Counted from the stretch's first letter, positions 23,558 to 32,882 are shown. The stretch is DNA of 64,000 nucleotides from Clostridia bacterium (GCA_910575625.1 CAJTFD010000002.1:248001-312000); one strand, 5' to 3'. Numbers and translations are program-made. Notes: generated by a model from the sequence alone, not told the origin.

Positions 23558-24499
23558 ATGGTCAGATATTTTCGGACTGTGGAGGGGGTCATACGCCAGA
23601 TCGAGGAGCCTGCGGACGGCTGTTGGGTGGCGATGACAAACCCCACGACAGCGGAAGTCTTCCACATCGCAGAAATGTATCAGATCGAGGTGGATGACCT
23701 GCGGGCGCCTCTGGATGAAGAAGAGCGTTCCCGTATCGAAGTGGAAGATGGGTACACCTTGATACTGGTGGATATCCCCGTTATCGAGGAGCGCAATGAT
23801 AAGGACTGGTATGGCACGATCCCACTGGCGATCATCGTGACGGATACGGCGATCCTGACCATCTGCCTGGAGGATACGCCGGTGCTGGACCGTTTTATGG
23901 AGGGACGGGTGCGCAGCTTTTACACCTATATGAAGACCCGGTTCATCCTGCAGATCCTCTACCGCAATGCCAGTATGTACCTGCATTATCTGCGCATCAT
24001 TGACAAGAAGAGCGAGCAGGTGGAGGAAAAACTCCACGCGTCCACCCGGAACCAGGAGCTGATCGAGTTATTGGAGCTGGAGAAATCCCTGGTGTACCTC
24101 ACCACGTCCCTGCGCTCCAACGAGATCGTGCTGGAAAAGCTCTTGAAGACAGATAAGATAAAAAAATATCCGGATGATACAGACCTGCTGGAAGATGTCA
24201 TCATAGAGAATAAACAGGCGATCGAGATGGCAAATATATACAGCGGTATCCTGAGCAGTATGATGGGGACTTTTGCATCCGTCATATCCAACAACTTAAA
24301 CATCGTCATGAAATACCTGGCGACTGTCACCATCGTCATGTCGATCCCCACGATGATCTTCAGCGCTTATGGCATGAACGTGGATCTGAAAGGGATGCCC
24401 TTTGCAGACAGTCCCTGGGGCTTCCTCATTGTGATCTGCATCTCCTTGGTCATCAGCCTGATCGTGACGATCATCTTTTCAAAGAAGAAACTGTTTTGA
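23558..24499 (+). CDS. CorA-family divalent metal transporter
   Basis: A 313-residue CorA-type channel for magnesium or related ions. A long soluble N-terminal domain is followed by two C-terminal helices, the first ending in the selectivity motif YGMN (SAYGMNVDLKG), the second reaching the lysine-rich C terminus FSKKKLF. AAAGGAGG lies 7 nt ahead of ATG 23558; ATG 23552 is possible. The perfect promoter upstream and no visible riboswitch suggest constitutive expression. The rhomboid-like gene begins 21 nt later. Confidence 0.92.
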   Translation: MVRYFRTVEGVIRQIEEPADGCWVAMTNPTTAEVFHIAEMYQIEVDDLRAPLDEEERSRIEVEDGYTLILVDIPVIEERNDKDWYGTIPLAIIVTDTAILTICLEDTPVLDRFMEGRVRSFYTYMKTRFILQILYRNASMYLHYLRIIDKKSEQVEEKLHASTRNQELIELLELEKSLVYLTTSLRSNEIVLEKLLKTDKIKKYPDDTDLLEDVIIENKQAIEMANIYSGILSSMMGTFASVISNNLNIVMKYLATVTIVMSIPTMIFSAYGMNVDLKGMPFADSPWGFLIVICISLVISLIVTIIFSKKKLF

Positions 24500-24520
24500 A
24501 TATCTATGTAAAGGAGTATT

Positions 24521-25375
24521 ATGAGACTGATCACAAGATTAGAACAGAAATTTGGCAGATATGGGATCCATAACCTGACCATCTACATCATCATCTGCTA
24601 TGCGATCGGCTATGCGTTGGAACTGGTGCAGCCGGCCATGCTGGGGTATCTGTCCCTCGACCCGGGACTGATCCTCCATGGACAGGTATGGCGGATCTTC
24701 ACATGGATCTTGATCCCGCCCAGCAGCCTGGATATCTTTACGATCATCATGCTGTATTTTTACTATTCCATCGGCTCCACCTTGGAGAGGACCTGGGGAA
24801 CGTTCCGGTACACATTGTATATCGTAAGCGGGCTGCTCTTTATGATCATCGGAGCGTTCATCCTCTATTTTATCATGGGCGACCTTTACACGATGATGGA
24901 TCTGGGGGGAATGGCCTTTTCCACCTACTATATCAGCACATCCATCCTGCTGGCCTTCGCCGCCACGTACCCGGATATGCAGGTGCTGTTCTGGTTCATC
25001 TTCCCGTTAAAGATCAAATGGCTGGGGATCTTGTACGCGGTACAGATCATCTATGACGTGATCCGCTATCTGCGCAATGGGATCTGGTTCATGGTCATCC
25101 CCATCGTGGCTTCTCTGCTCAATTTTGTGATCTTCTTCTTTTCCACCCGGGATCTGGCCCACTATAAGCCGAAGGAGATCAAACGCCGCCGGGATTTCCA
25201 AAAGGCCGTGAACCCGGGCCGCATGCGTGACGGATCGATCACCAAACATAAATGCGCCGTCTGCGGCCAGACAGAACAAGATGATCCGGACCTGGAATTC
25301 AGGTTCTGCTCCAGATGCAACGGAAATTACGAGTATTGCCAGAACCATTTATTTACCCATACACACGTGAAATAG
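24521..25375 (+). CDS. Rhomboid-like membrane protein without catalytic serine, C-terminal zinc ribbon
   Basis: A 284-residue protein with about six membrane helices. GQVWRIFTWIL carries the WR motif of the rhomboid superfamily L1 loop, and the segment before FPLKIKWLGIL aligns with rhomboid helix 4, but the expected GxSG serine is replaced (STYY by my hand alignment), which suggests an inactive rhomboid or derlin-like protein. The soluble tail (about 220-284) has CAVCG and FCSRC motifs for a zinc ribbon. GGAG precedes ATG 24521. It is followed 11 nt later by pyk. Function unknown. Confidence 0.72.
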   Translation: MRLITRLEQKFGRYGIHNLTIYIIICYAIGYALELVQPAMLGYLSLDPGLILHGQVWRIFTWILIPPSSLDIFTIIMLYFYYSIGSTLERTWGTFRYTLYIVSGLLFMIIGAFILYFIMGDLYTMMDLGGMAFSTYYISTSILLAFAATYPDMQVLFWFIFPLKIKWLGILYAVQIIYDVIRYLRNGIWFMVIPIVASLLNFVIFFFSTRDLAHYKPKEIKRRRDFQKAVNPGRMRDGSITKHKCAVCGQTEQDDPDLEFRFCSRCNGNYEYCQNHLFTHTHVK

Positions 25376-25386
25376 GAGGAAGATCA

Positions 25387-26820
25387 ATGAAACGGACAAA
25401 GATCATTTGCACGATGGGCCCGTCCACAGATGACAGGGATGTCCTGCGGACTTTGATGGAATGCGGCATGGATATTGCCAGATTTAATTTTTCACATGGG
25501 ACGCATGAAGAACAAAAAAAGCGGATCGATCTGGTCAAGAGCCTGCGCCAGGAATCTGATATACCGATCGCCCTGCTGTTGGACACAAAAGGGCCGGAGA
25601 TCCGCACAGGGACGTTAAAGGATGGCAAAAAGGTCACATTGACTGCCGGACAGACGTTTATCCTGACCACAGAGGAGCTCGAAGGGAACGAGGAAAGAGT
25701 ATCGATCACTTATCCAGGGCTCCCTGCGGATGTCAGTCCCGGTTCAAAGATCTTGATCGACGACGGGCTGTTGGAATTGGAAGTGATTTCCACAGATGGG
25801 ACCAAGATCATCTGTAAGGTTTTAAACGGCGGGGAACTGGGCGAGCGCAAGGGCGTCAATGTGCCCAATGTGAAGGTACGGCTGCCGGGCATTACAGAGA
25901 AAGACCGGGAAGATATCCTGTTTGGGATCCAGCAGGGGTTTGATTACATCGCTGCGTCTTTTGTCCGTGACGGGGCAGTCATCCGCGAGATCCGCAAGCT
26001 GCTGGATGAAAACGGCGGCAGCCAGATCGATATCATCGCTAAGATTGAAAACGCAGAAGGGATCGACAATATCGATGAGATCATCCAGGTATCGGATGGG
26101 GTCATGGTCGCCCGGGGCGACATGGGCGTGGAGGTGCCTGCATATAAAGTCCCCTACATCCAGAAAAAACTTATCCGAAAATGCAATGAACGCTATGTGC
26201 CCGTGATCACAGCCACACAGATGCTGGATTCTATGATGCGCAATCCGCGTCCCACCCGTGCGGAGGCGACCGATGTGGCGAATGCCATCTATGACGGAAC
26301 AGATGCCATCATGCTCTCCGGTGAGACAGCCGCCGGAAAATATCCGGTGGAATCCTTGAAGATGATGGTGGAGATCGCGGAAAACACAGAAAAGCATATG
26401 AAGTATGACAAGTTTATCGAACACCGCCAGATGGATATGAAAGAATCCGTATCCAGTACGGTTGGCTACGCCGCGGTCCTGTGTGTAAAAAATCTGGATG
26501 CAGACGCGATCGTAGCGCCGACAGCCATGGGAAAAACGGCACGGCTGATCTCCAGTTTCCGGCCCAATGTCCCCATTTATGCAGTGACACCCAATGATGC
26601 GGTGCGCTATAAATTGCAGCTCTACTGGGGGATCATACCGTTAAAGGGAAATAAACGCAGCACAACAAAGCATATCATCCAGGATGCTGCCCATACGATC
26701 ATGGACCTGGGACTGACAAAACCAGGCCAGATGCTGGTGTTTACCGCCGGAGATCCGGCGACCAACGCCACGAGCGGAGAGGGCGTTTCCACCAATATGC
26801 TGCAGATCATAGAAGTGTAA
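25387..26820 (+). CDS. pyk: Pyruvate kinase
   Basis: A 477-residue glycolytic enzyme converting phosphoenolpyruvate and ADP to pyruvate and ATP. The start KRTKIICTMGPSTDD, the K-containing IIAKIENAEGIDNIDEI signature, VARGDMGVEVP and the potassium-site and lid region TATQMLDSMMRNPRPTRAE are all present. It ends in VSTNMLQIIEV without the extra C-terminal phosphohistidine domain found in bacilli. GGAGGAAG precedes ATG 25387. lysA follows after 25 nt. Confidence 0.97.
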   Translation: MKRTKIICTMGPSTDDRDVLRTLMECGMDIARFNFSHGTHEEQKKRIDLVKSLRQESDIPIALLLDTKGPEIRTGTLKDGKKVTLTAGQTFILTTEELEGNEERVSITYPGLPADVSPGSKILIDDGLLELEVISTDGTKIICKVLNGGELGERKGVNVPNVKVRLPGITEKDREDILFGIQQGFDYIAASFVRDGAVIREIRKLLDENGGSQIDIIAKIENAEGIDNIDEIIQVSDGVMVARGDMGVEVPAYKVPYIQKKLIRKCNERYVPVITATQMLDSMMRNPRPTRAEATDVANAIYDGTDAIMLSGETAAGKYPVESLKMMVEIAENTEKHMKYDKFIEHRQMDMKESVSSTVGYAAVLCVKNLDADAIVAPTAMGKTARLISSFRPNVPIYAVTPNDAVRYKLQLYWGIIPLKGNKRSTTKHIIQDAAHTIMDLGLTKPGQMLVFTAGDPATNATSGEGVSTNMLQIIEV

Positions 26821-26845
26821 AGACAGGAGAGGAGACAACGCAAGA

Positions 26846-28120
26846 ATGGAAAAGACACCTTTCGTAACCCTGGAGAAAGTCCAGGAGATCATAAAAGAAT
26901 ACCCGACACCTTTTCATATTTACGATGAGAGGGGCATCCGTGAGAATGTGCAGGCTTTGCAGGAAGCCTTTTCCTGGAATCCCGGCTTCCGGGAATATTT
27001 TGCTGTGAAAGCGACCCCGAACCCGTATCTGCTCCAGATCCTCAATAAATATGGGTGTGGGTATGACTGTTCCTCCCTCACAGAGCTGATGCTGGCAAAG
27101 GCTGTGGGAGCAAAACCCGGCGATATCATGTTCTCATCCAACGTGACACCGGCACAAGAGTACGACTACGCCTACCGGGAAGATGCGATCATAAATCTGG
27201 ACGACATCACCCACATCGATTTCCTGGAAAAGACCATCGGCAAGATCCCGAAAGTGATCAGCTGCCGTTACAACCCAGGCGGCCTGTTCAAGATCAGCAA
27301 CGACATCATGGACAATCCGGGAGATGCCAAGTATGGGATGACCACAGAGCAGTTATTCGAGGCTTTCCGTATCTTGAAGAGCAAGGGGGCCGAGGAATTT
27401 GGCATCCACGCATTCCTCGCCAGCAACACGGTGACCAATGACTATTATCCCATGCTGGCCAAAATCCTGTTCGAGGTGGCGGTGAAACTCCAGCGGGAGA
27501 CAGGCTGCCATATCACATTTATAAATTTATCCGGAGGGATCGGGATCCCCTATCATCCGGACCAGTCGCCCAACGATATCCAGGCCATCGGCGAGGGAGT
27601 GCGTGAAGTATATGAAAAAGTGCTGGAACCGGCCGGGATGGGGGATGTGGCGATCTATACGGAACTTGGGCGCTATATGACCGGACCTTTTGGCGGGCTG
27701 GTCACCCAGGCCATCCATGAGAAGCACACGCATAAGGAGTATATCGGCTGTGACGCCTGCGCCGTCAATCTGATGCGTCCGGCTATGTACGGAGCGTACC
27801 ACCATATCACTGTGCTGGGGAAAGAGGATGAACCCTGTATCAAGACGTATGATATCACAGGCTCCCTGTGTGAGAACAATGATAAATTCGCTATTGACCG
27901 GGATCTGCCAAAGATCCAGATCGGAGATTATCTCTTTATCCATGATACGGGTGCGCATGGTTTTTCTATGGGGTATAATTATAATGGGAAATTGCGTTCG
28001 TCGGAGATCCTTTTGCGGGAGGATGGGTCATACCAGCTGATCCGGAGGGCGGAAACACCGAAGGATTATTTTGCAACTTTTGATCCGTTTCCTGTTTATG
28101 GAGAATTGATAAAAGAATAG
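26846..28120 (+). CDS. lysA: Diaminopimelate decarboxylase
   Basis: A 424-residue fold-type III PLP decarboxylase that makes L-lysine from meso-diaminopimelate. The PLP lysine is in EYFAVKATPNP, the glycine-rich phosphate loop in NLSGGIGIPYHPDQ, and the C-terminal partner-subunit site in GSLCENNDKFA. MRPAMYGAYHHI matches the family. Related decarboxylases for carboxynorspermidine or ornithine differ in these sites, so lysine synthesis is the best call. It shares the pyk transcript and ends before a strong terminator. Confidence 0.88.
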   Translation: MEKTPFVTLEKVQEIIKEYPTPFHIYDERGIRENVQALQEAFSWNPGFREYFAVKATPNPYLLQILNKYGCGYDCSSLTELMLAKAVGAKPGDIMFSSNVTPAQEYDYAYREDAIINLDDITHIDFLEKTIGKIPKVISCRYNPGGLFKISNDIMDNPGDAKYGMTTEQLFEAFRILKSKGAEEFGIHAFLASNTVTNDYYPMLAKILFEVAVKLQRETGCHITFINLSGGIGIPYHPDQSPNDIQAIGEGVREVYEKVLEPAGMGDVAIYTELGRYMTGPFGGLVTQAIHEKHTHKEYIGCDACAVNLMRPAMYGAYHHITVLGKEDEPCIKTYDITGSLCENNDKFAIDRDLPKIQIGDYLFIHDTGAHGFSMGYNYNGKLRSSEILLREDGSYQLIRRAETPKDYFATFDPFPVYGELIKE

Positions 28121-28130
28121 ATATGGTTTA

Positions 28131-28204
28131 CGCCGTCAAGGCGGAGATACCTGCTCCAGGCAGGCCCGGGCAGCAGATATCTCCGCCAAGACGGCGGTTT
28201 TTGT
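28131..28204 (+). terminator. Rho-independent terminator after lysA
   Basis: CGCCGTC...GACGGCG and inner GGCGGAGATA/TATCTCCGCC form a long stem with a small internal loop, followed by T5. Confidence 0.82.
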
Positions 28205-28242
28205 CTATATGGATGGATCGTGTGCTGTTATTTGATCTATGA

Positions 28243-29100
28243 TCATTTTACAGTTATTGTTCCGCTGTCACTTATGATCGATAAACTGTTTTTTCCATTT
28301 CCTATACATCCCTGTTTACATCCATCTGTATCAGCCGTGTATCCTGCATCTTGAAACTGTACTGTTATATCCTCCGATCCGCTTGAGATATCATAGGAGA
28401 GATCATCTGGCATTGACTTATGGGATAATGATATATCACCTGAATCTGTCTCAATAGATAAGCGATCATAAGCATTAATATTATCCATGTTCACTTCTCC
28501 CGAACCTGTCAAGATATCAGTCTTATCGATATCTGTGTTTTTGATGGTCACATACGCTGATCTTACATGGATATCGGAATCTGTAAATGAGCTGTCTGTT
28601 ATTTTAATATCGCCAGTATGGGAATCCATTTTTGCATTTTCTACGGTCAGACCTGACAGGACTATATAACCAGAATCATTGTTTAAGGAGAGGGCAGAGA
28701 TGGCGGCTGCTTCCAATCCCACATCGCCAGAACCGTTGTTTATTTCCCATGGGATCTTAGCATTTTGCGGAACATGGAGCGTGATCTTCCCTGCTTTTCC
28801 AAAAGAAAATCGTTCTATAACATTCTTCTTAGGACCATCGTCCTGTTGTATCATCAGCATGCCATCTTTCTGTATGATCTGTACTCTGCCGTTTTTGCTT
28901 TTTCCTTCATAGCCAACATGTATCTTATCATCATCGGAAGCTGATACTTCTATATCCCAAGATCTAATATCCATAACTATCTTTGTTGTATCATCTGCTG
29001 GAAATTCCTCGTTCGTGTCCACTTTTTCTCCATTCCCGCATCCCGATAGACAAAGAGCCATTCCTAAGATCCATGCCGCTGCTGATCTTTTTACACACAT
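28243..29100 (-). CDS. DUF4097-type adhesin-like lipoprotein
   Basis: A 285-residue exported lipoprotein: the signal ends in the lipobox LSGCGNGE (Cys near residue 21). The rest is a parallel beta-helix-like repeat of short strands (for example SGDVGLEAAAISALSLNND, SHTGDIKITDSSFT, SGEVNMDNINAYDRLSIE), the DUF4097/DUF4098 pattern. Its role is unknown; such proteins often sit with cell-envelope-stress systems. It is the last gene of a five-gene minus-strand set with an ABC transporter and two-component system, and may bind or report the wall-active ligand (inference). Confidence 0.8.
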   Translation of the reverse strand: MCVKRSAAAWILGMALCLSGCGNGEKVDTNEEFPADDTTKIVMDIRSWDIEVSASDDDKIHVGYEGKSKNGRVQIIQKDGMLMIQQDDGPKKNVIERFSFGKAGKITLHVPQNAKIPWEINNGSGDVGLEAAAISALSLNNDSGYIVLSGLTVENAKMDSHTGDIKITDSSFTDSDIHVRSAYVTIKNTDIDKTDILTGSGEVNMDNINAYDRLSIETDSGDISLSHKSMPDDLSYDISSGSEDITVQFQDAGYTADTDGCKQGCIGNGKNSLSIISDSGTITVK

Positions 29101-29114
29101 GCTAACACTCCTTC

Positions 29115-29819
29115 CTATATCAGATCTTTGTTTTCCACATTATATATCGACAGAATGGCAAAAACAAAAGAAATGATCGTTAAGATAATAGGGACTATAG
29201 CATTGTCCGCCATTGTAAGATCACCGATATTCGCCTGTGTAAGTAAGATCAGCAGAAATGAGGTGATGATCGTCGCTTTTGAGGATTTCAAAGCCATTCC
29301 AACAAACAGGGCGATAAAACTCATGCTCACGGTCACCACTGATCTTAATACCAGTTGAACATAAAAGGACAGGCTTCCCATGGAAAAATCAATGGCAAAG
29401 GATGATCGTATAAATCCTGCTCCTATGGATATACATAGATAGATTGCCAGTTTTGTCAAAATAAGCGCCATAAAATTAAAAGACCAGACTGCGATCATCT
29501 GCGATGCCAAGATCTTTTGCCGCTTGATGGGATAAGAAAACATCAGAGCCATCGTCTTATTTTTATATGCACTTACAATAAAAGATGCCAACATTACACT
29601 GGTAAAGATCAAAAAAGCCATACTGGTAAACAGTTCGATCGGTGCAGAGATCACATCTGTTCCCGGCGCTGCATCCAATGTGCCATCGGGGTCCTCTGCG
29701 ATCCCTAAAAATGCAAGAGAAAAAATAAATAAGCCGATCAGCAGCGCCATGATGATCGATCCCCCGATATATTTCCCGATGTTATTTTTCTTCCATTCAA
29801 GCCTGATCAACTTTAACAT
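29115..29819 (-). CDS. ABC-2-type transporter permease
   Basis: A 234-residue membrane protein with six predicted helices and the N-terminal amphipathic start LIRLEWKKNNIGKYIGG, as in BcrB/LanFEG-type permeases. It overlaps the ATPase gene by 7 nt, so the two are coupled. Systems of this shape give self-immunity or resistance to lantibiotics and bacitracin. The base composition is lower in GC than the flanks. Confidence 0.85.
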   Translation of the reverse strand: MLKLIRLEWKKNNIGKYIGGSIIMALLIGLFIFSLAFLGIAEDPDGTLDAAPGTDVISAPIELFTSMAFLIFTSVMLASFIVSAYKNKTMALMFSYPIKRQKILASQMIAVWSFNFMALILTKLAIYLCISIGAGFIRSSFAIDFSMGSLSFYVQLVLRSVVTVSMSFIALFVGMALKSSKATIITSFLLILLTQANIGDLTMADNAIVPIILTIISFVFAILSIYNVENKDLI

Positions 29820-30736
29820 GATCTTTCCACCTCCGCTGTTATCTTTAAGAAATAATCCTCCAAGTTCTGTGTATGTTGGTTGATGGAAATGATCTCCACA
29901 TCATTTATCAACAATCCTTTTGAAATTTTTTGTGGTGCAGCTCCCTGTTCATAGATGCGTATCTTGGAATCGTCGATGATCTTAAAATTACTGAACTGCA
30001 TTTTATCAGCCAGCACGTAAGATGCTTTTTTCATATCTTCTACGACCAGCTCAATATATGTCGTATTCATTTCCGCGATTTCTTTCATAGAAATCTCTTT
30101 CATCATTTTCCCATGGTCGATGACGCCTACCGTATCTGCGATGCTCTCAATCTCTGGCAGAAGATGACTGGATATCATAAATGTCATGCCATATTCTGTA
30201 CATAACATTCTGAATAAATCCCTGATCTGTTTCATGCCTGCGGGGTCTAATCCATTTGCAGGCTCGTCAAGGACAACGAACTCTGGTCTGCACAAGATGG
30301 CACGGGCAATCCCCAGACGCTGCTTCATTCCTAAAGAATAGCGTTTGACAGGCTTATCTGCAGCTTTAGTCAGGTCTAACAGTTCCAGGGCTTTGTCTAC
30401 GCTGTCTTTGTTGTAATAGCCCATATACTCACAGTGGAGCTGTAGATTATCCTTTCCGCTCATGTGTTCATAAAATGTGGGAAATTCAATGATGCTCCCC
30501 ATACGTTTCAATACCTCGTAGGAAGTAGCGCTTAGTGCTTCTTTGAACAATGAGATCATGCCATCTGTCGGTTTCCAAAGATTTGTGATCATCTTCATCA
30601 CCGTAGTTTTTCCTGCTCCGTTCGGCCCTAAAAATCCATATATCTCGCCTTTTTTTATATGGATATCCACATCTGTGACTAATTTTTTCCCATCGATCAC
30701 TTTGCTCAGATGGTGTGTTTGTAAAATATAAGACAT
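29813..30736 (-). CDS. ABC transporter ATP-binding protein (BcrA-like)
   Basis: A 307-residue ATPase: Walker A GPNGAGKTTVMK, signature YSLGMKQRLGIARA, Walker B EFVVLDEPANGLDP and switch histidine in MISSHLLPEI. The extended C-terminal part (about 215-307) is typical of bacitracin/lantibiotic-type BcrA proteins. AAAGGAGG lies 5 nt upstream of ATG 30736; the longer frame to 30787 has no ribosome site. A TATAAT in the 100-bp gap before it suggests an internal promoter, likely the target of the adjacent response regulator. Confidence 0.9.
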   Translation of the reverse strand: MSYILQTHHLSKVIDGKKLVTDVDIHIKKGEIYGFLGPNGAGKTTVMKMITNLWKPTDGMISLFKEALSATSYEVLKRMGSIIEFPTFYEHMSGKDNLQLHCEYMGYYNKDSVDKALELLDLTKAADKPVKRYSLGMKQRLGIARAILCRPEFVVLDEPANGLDPAGMKQIRDLFRMLCTEYGMTFMISSHLLPEIESIADTVGVIDHGKMMKEISMKEIAEMNTTYIELVVEDMKKASYVLADKMQFSNFKIIDDSKIRIYEQGAAPQKISKGLLINDVEIISINQHTQNLEDYFLKITAEVERSC

Positions 30737-30839
30737 TGTTGCCTCCTTTCCTTTTATGGATACCATTATAGCAATATAGATTTTCAAAACTCTTGACTGA
30801 TCCTTACGATTTCCTTTCGTTTGCCGCGTGGATGGAGTA

Positions 30840-31778
30840 TCAGTAGGTTATTTTCTTTAGTCTTACAGTAAAAGTCGTCTGGACATTTGGTGTGCTGCTC
30901 AAAGATATATCGCCGCCTAAACGCTCTGCAAGGTTCTTTGCGATCGTCAATCCCAGACCATTTCCTTGTATTTCCTTATTTCTGGAGTCCTCCATTGTGT
31001 ATGCTCTGTCAAACACATTGGATATAAATTCCTGTCCGATCCCTTTTCCTTTATCAACCACATCGATATATACGCTGTTCTTGTCCTGCCGCAGGATAAC
31101 GCCCAGATATTTTCCATCAATCCCATAACGTATGACATTCGACAATAAGTTATATAAGATCCTCTGCAGGGCATCTTTATCACCCTGCACAAAGATCGGC
31201 GTTTCTGGAATGTACAGATCAACCTCAAATTCTTTTTGCATTAGGATATCGTAAAACTCTAAAACATTTTCTCTGCATACTTCATTGATATCGATCTTAC
31301 AGAGCTCTATATCCGTATCACCAGATTCTATTTTTGCCAATGTAAAAAACTGATCGATCAGATCCATAACTTGCTTTGTTTTTGCTTCCACCTTTTTCAG
31401 CATTTCATCATCGGGATCATTGAGCCTCAGGATCTCCAGATAACCTGATATGACTGTTAAAGGTGTCTTTATGTCATGAGATATATTGGCCAGCATTTTT
31501 TTAGAGGATATTTCCTTTCTTTTAAAAGATGCCTTTATTTTCTGGCGTTCTAGCAGCAGACGGTTGATCTGTCCCCCTAAACCCATCAGGACAGGATCAT
31601 CCGTAAATATCATGATCTTCTCATCGCTGTCTGTTTCAGAAATTTCCTCCAATTTATGATCTATCCGTTTTATCTCTGCCTGGATCCCCCTTTTAAAAAT
31701 AAACCGCTGATATAGGACTATAAGAAACAGGACCAGGATGATGATCGTCAATAAAAAAATGATCGTATTATCATGCAT
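30840..31778 (-). CDS. Sensor histidine kinase
   Basis: A 312-residue kinase with one N-terminal membrane helix (about 5-25) and no sizeable external domain. The phosphoacceptor is in NISHDIKTPLTVISGYLE, the N box in RILYNLLSNVIRYG and the G boxes in DKGKGIG and GNGLGLTIAKN. With almost no extracellular part it probably senses through the membrane or through the partner transporter, like the intramembrane-sensing kinases of peptide-resistance modules. It overlaps the regulator gene by 8 nt. Confidence 0.92.
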   Translation of the reverse strand: MHDNTIIFLLTIIILVLFLIVLYQRFIFKRGIQAEIKRIDHKLEEISETDSDEKIMIFTDDPVLMGLGGQINRLLLERQKIKASFKRKEISSKKMLANISHDIKTPLTVISGYLEILRLNDPDDEMLKKVEAKTKQVMDLIDQFFTLAKIESGDTDIELCKIDINEVCRENVLEFYDILMQKEFEVDLYIPETPIFVQGDKDALQRILYNLLSNVIRYGIDGKYLGVILRQDKNSVYIDVVDKGKGIGQEFISNVFDRAYTMEDSRNKEIQGNGLGLTIAKNLAERLGGDISLSSTPNVQTTFTVRLKKITY

Positions 31779-32472
31779 CTTTTACCGTTCCTAACTTGTA
31801 TCCAATTCCCCATACCGTGATGATATAGCTCGGTTTACGGGGATTATCTTCTATCTTATTCCGCAATCTGCTGATATGGACATTAACAGCATTTTCGTCA
31901 CCAAGATATGCATCATTCCATACATGAGAATATATCTGTTCTTTCGTATATACCTTCTTAGGATTTTGCAATAACAGCTTTAAGATCTTAAATTCTTTTG
32001 ATGTAAGCTCTATTTTCCTTCCATTTTTTGTTACAGAATGATCATCAAGGTCCATGACAAGATTTCCTTTTTTAAGTACTGGCTGCTGACATGCAGTTCC
32101 TGTGGCATACTGTGTACTTCTTCTGATATTTGCCTTGATCCGTGCTAATACCTCTGTGACAGAAAATGGTTTTGTTATATAATCATCAGCACCCAATCCC
32201 AGACCCAGTGTTTTATCGGAATCCGTATCTTTTGCTGATATGATGATGATCGGAACAGTATTATATTTTCTGATCTTCCCCATAACTTCGATCCCGTTCA
32301 TTTTGGGGATCATCAGGTCAAGAAGAACTAAACTGAAACTGTCTGAGAAGAATATATCGCAGGCACTTACACCATCATGCGCTGTGACGACTTCAAATTT
32401 TTCTGTGATCAAAAAATTTTTTAACATAGTACTGATCTCCACATCATCTTCGATCAATAAAATTTTATCCAT
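31771..32472 (-). CDS. OmpR-family response regulator
   Basis: A 233-residue regulator. The receiver domain (about 1-115) has the acidic pair IEDD, the phosphoaspartate in LVLLDLMIPKMNG and the conserved lysine in YITKPF; the C-terminal winged helix has SKEFKILKLLLQNPKKVYTKEQIY and HISRLRNKIEDNP, the OmpR/PhoB type. ATG 32472 is chosen because MDKILLIEDD is the family start and GGAGG lies 8 nt upstream; the frame runs back to 32562 without support. It heads the five-gene envelope-stress set and likely controls the ABC genes. Confidence 0.93.
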   Translation of the reverse strand: MDKILLIEDDVEISTMLKNFLITEKFEVVTAHDGVSACDIFFSDSFSLVLLDLMIPKMNGIEVMGKIRKYNTVPIIIISAKDTDSDKTLGLGLGADDYITKPFSVTEVLARIKANIRRSTQYATGTACQQPVLKKGNLVMDLDDHSVTKNGRKIELTSKEFKILKLLLQNPKKVYTKEQIYSHVWNDAYLGDENAVNVHISRLRNKIEDNPRKPSYIITVWGIGYKLGTVKDA

Positions 32473-32652
32473 TATAAAATCCCTCCGTCTTTTCCGCCTG
32501 TACGTCGGACGTGTCATCTCTCTTTTTTCAATACACAGCCGCCGGAGTGGGAGATGTGTCATCGAGCAGGCTTTTGAAAGCGGTTTGCGCTGCCCATGCC
32601 ATATCCTTCATCCCGGCGGCGTTCCATTTAGACAATATCATATATATAGTTG

Positions 32653-32666
32653 CGAACATATGTTTC
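32653..32666 (+). promoter_or_regulatory. LexA-box-like sequence overlapping parS
   Basis: CGAACATATGTTTC matches the Gram-positive SOS box CGAACRNRYGTTCG at 12 of 14 positions. Its last six bases are the first six of parS. No gene start lies within 180 bp, so function as an operator is uncertain. Confidence 0.4.
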
Positions 32667-32676
32667 ACGTGAAACA
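32661..32676. other. parS centromere site
   Basis: TGTTTCACGTGAAACA is a perfect 16-bp palindrome, identical to the consensus site bound by ParB/Spo0J in Firmicutes. ParB spreads from such sites and loads condensin; most lie in the origin-proximal part of the chromosome. It is intergenic, upstream of two divergent genes. Confidence 0.92.
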
Positions 32677-32882
32677 TTTTTTCTATTTCTTTCGACAATC
32701 CATAGGGGATCTTGAAGATCATCTGGTTCACAGGTATATGTATAAAAAACACATGATGATTATAGCATACTAAAGTATCGGTTGTAAGGTTAATATAAGA
32801 AATACTGTATAAATTGCCTATTTATGGCAGATTTTATAGTCCAGACTTTTTGTATAATATCCTCATGTCAAAGGAGGACGTT

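Larger units (their letters stand above)
32473..32882. other. 410-bp intergenic region with parS
   Basis: No gene is seen. The region holds the parS site and the overlapping LexA-box-like sequence, and a TATAAT (about 32850) 30 bp ahead of the decarboxylase ribosome site. It is AT-rich. Confidence 0.7.
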
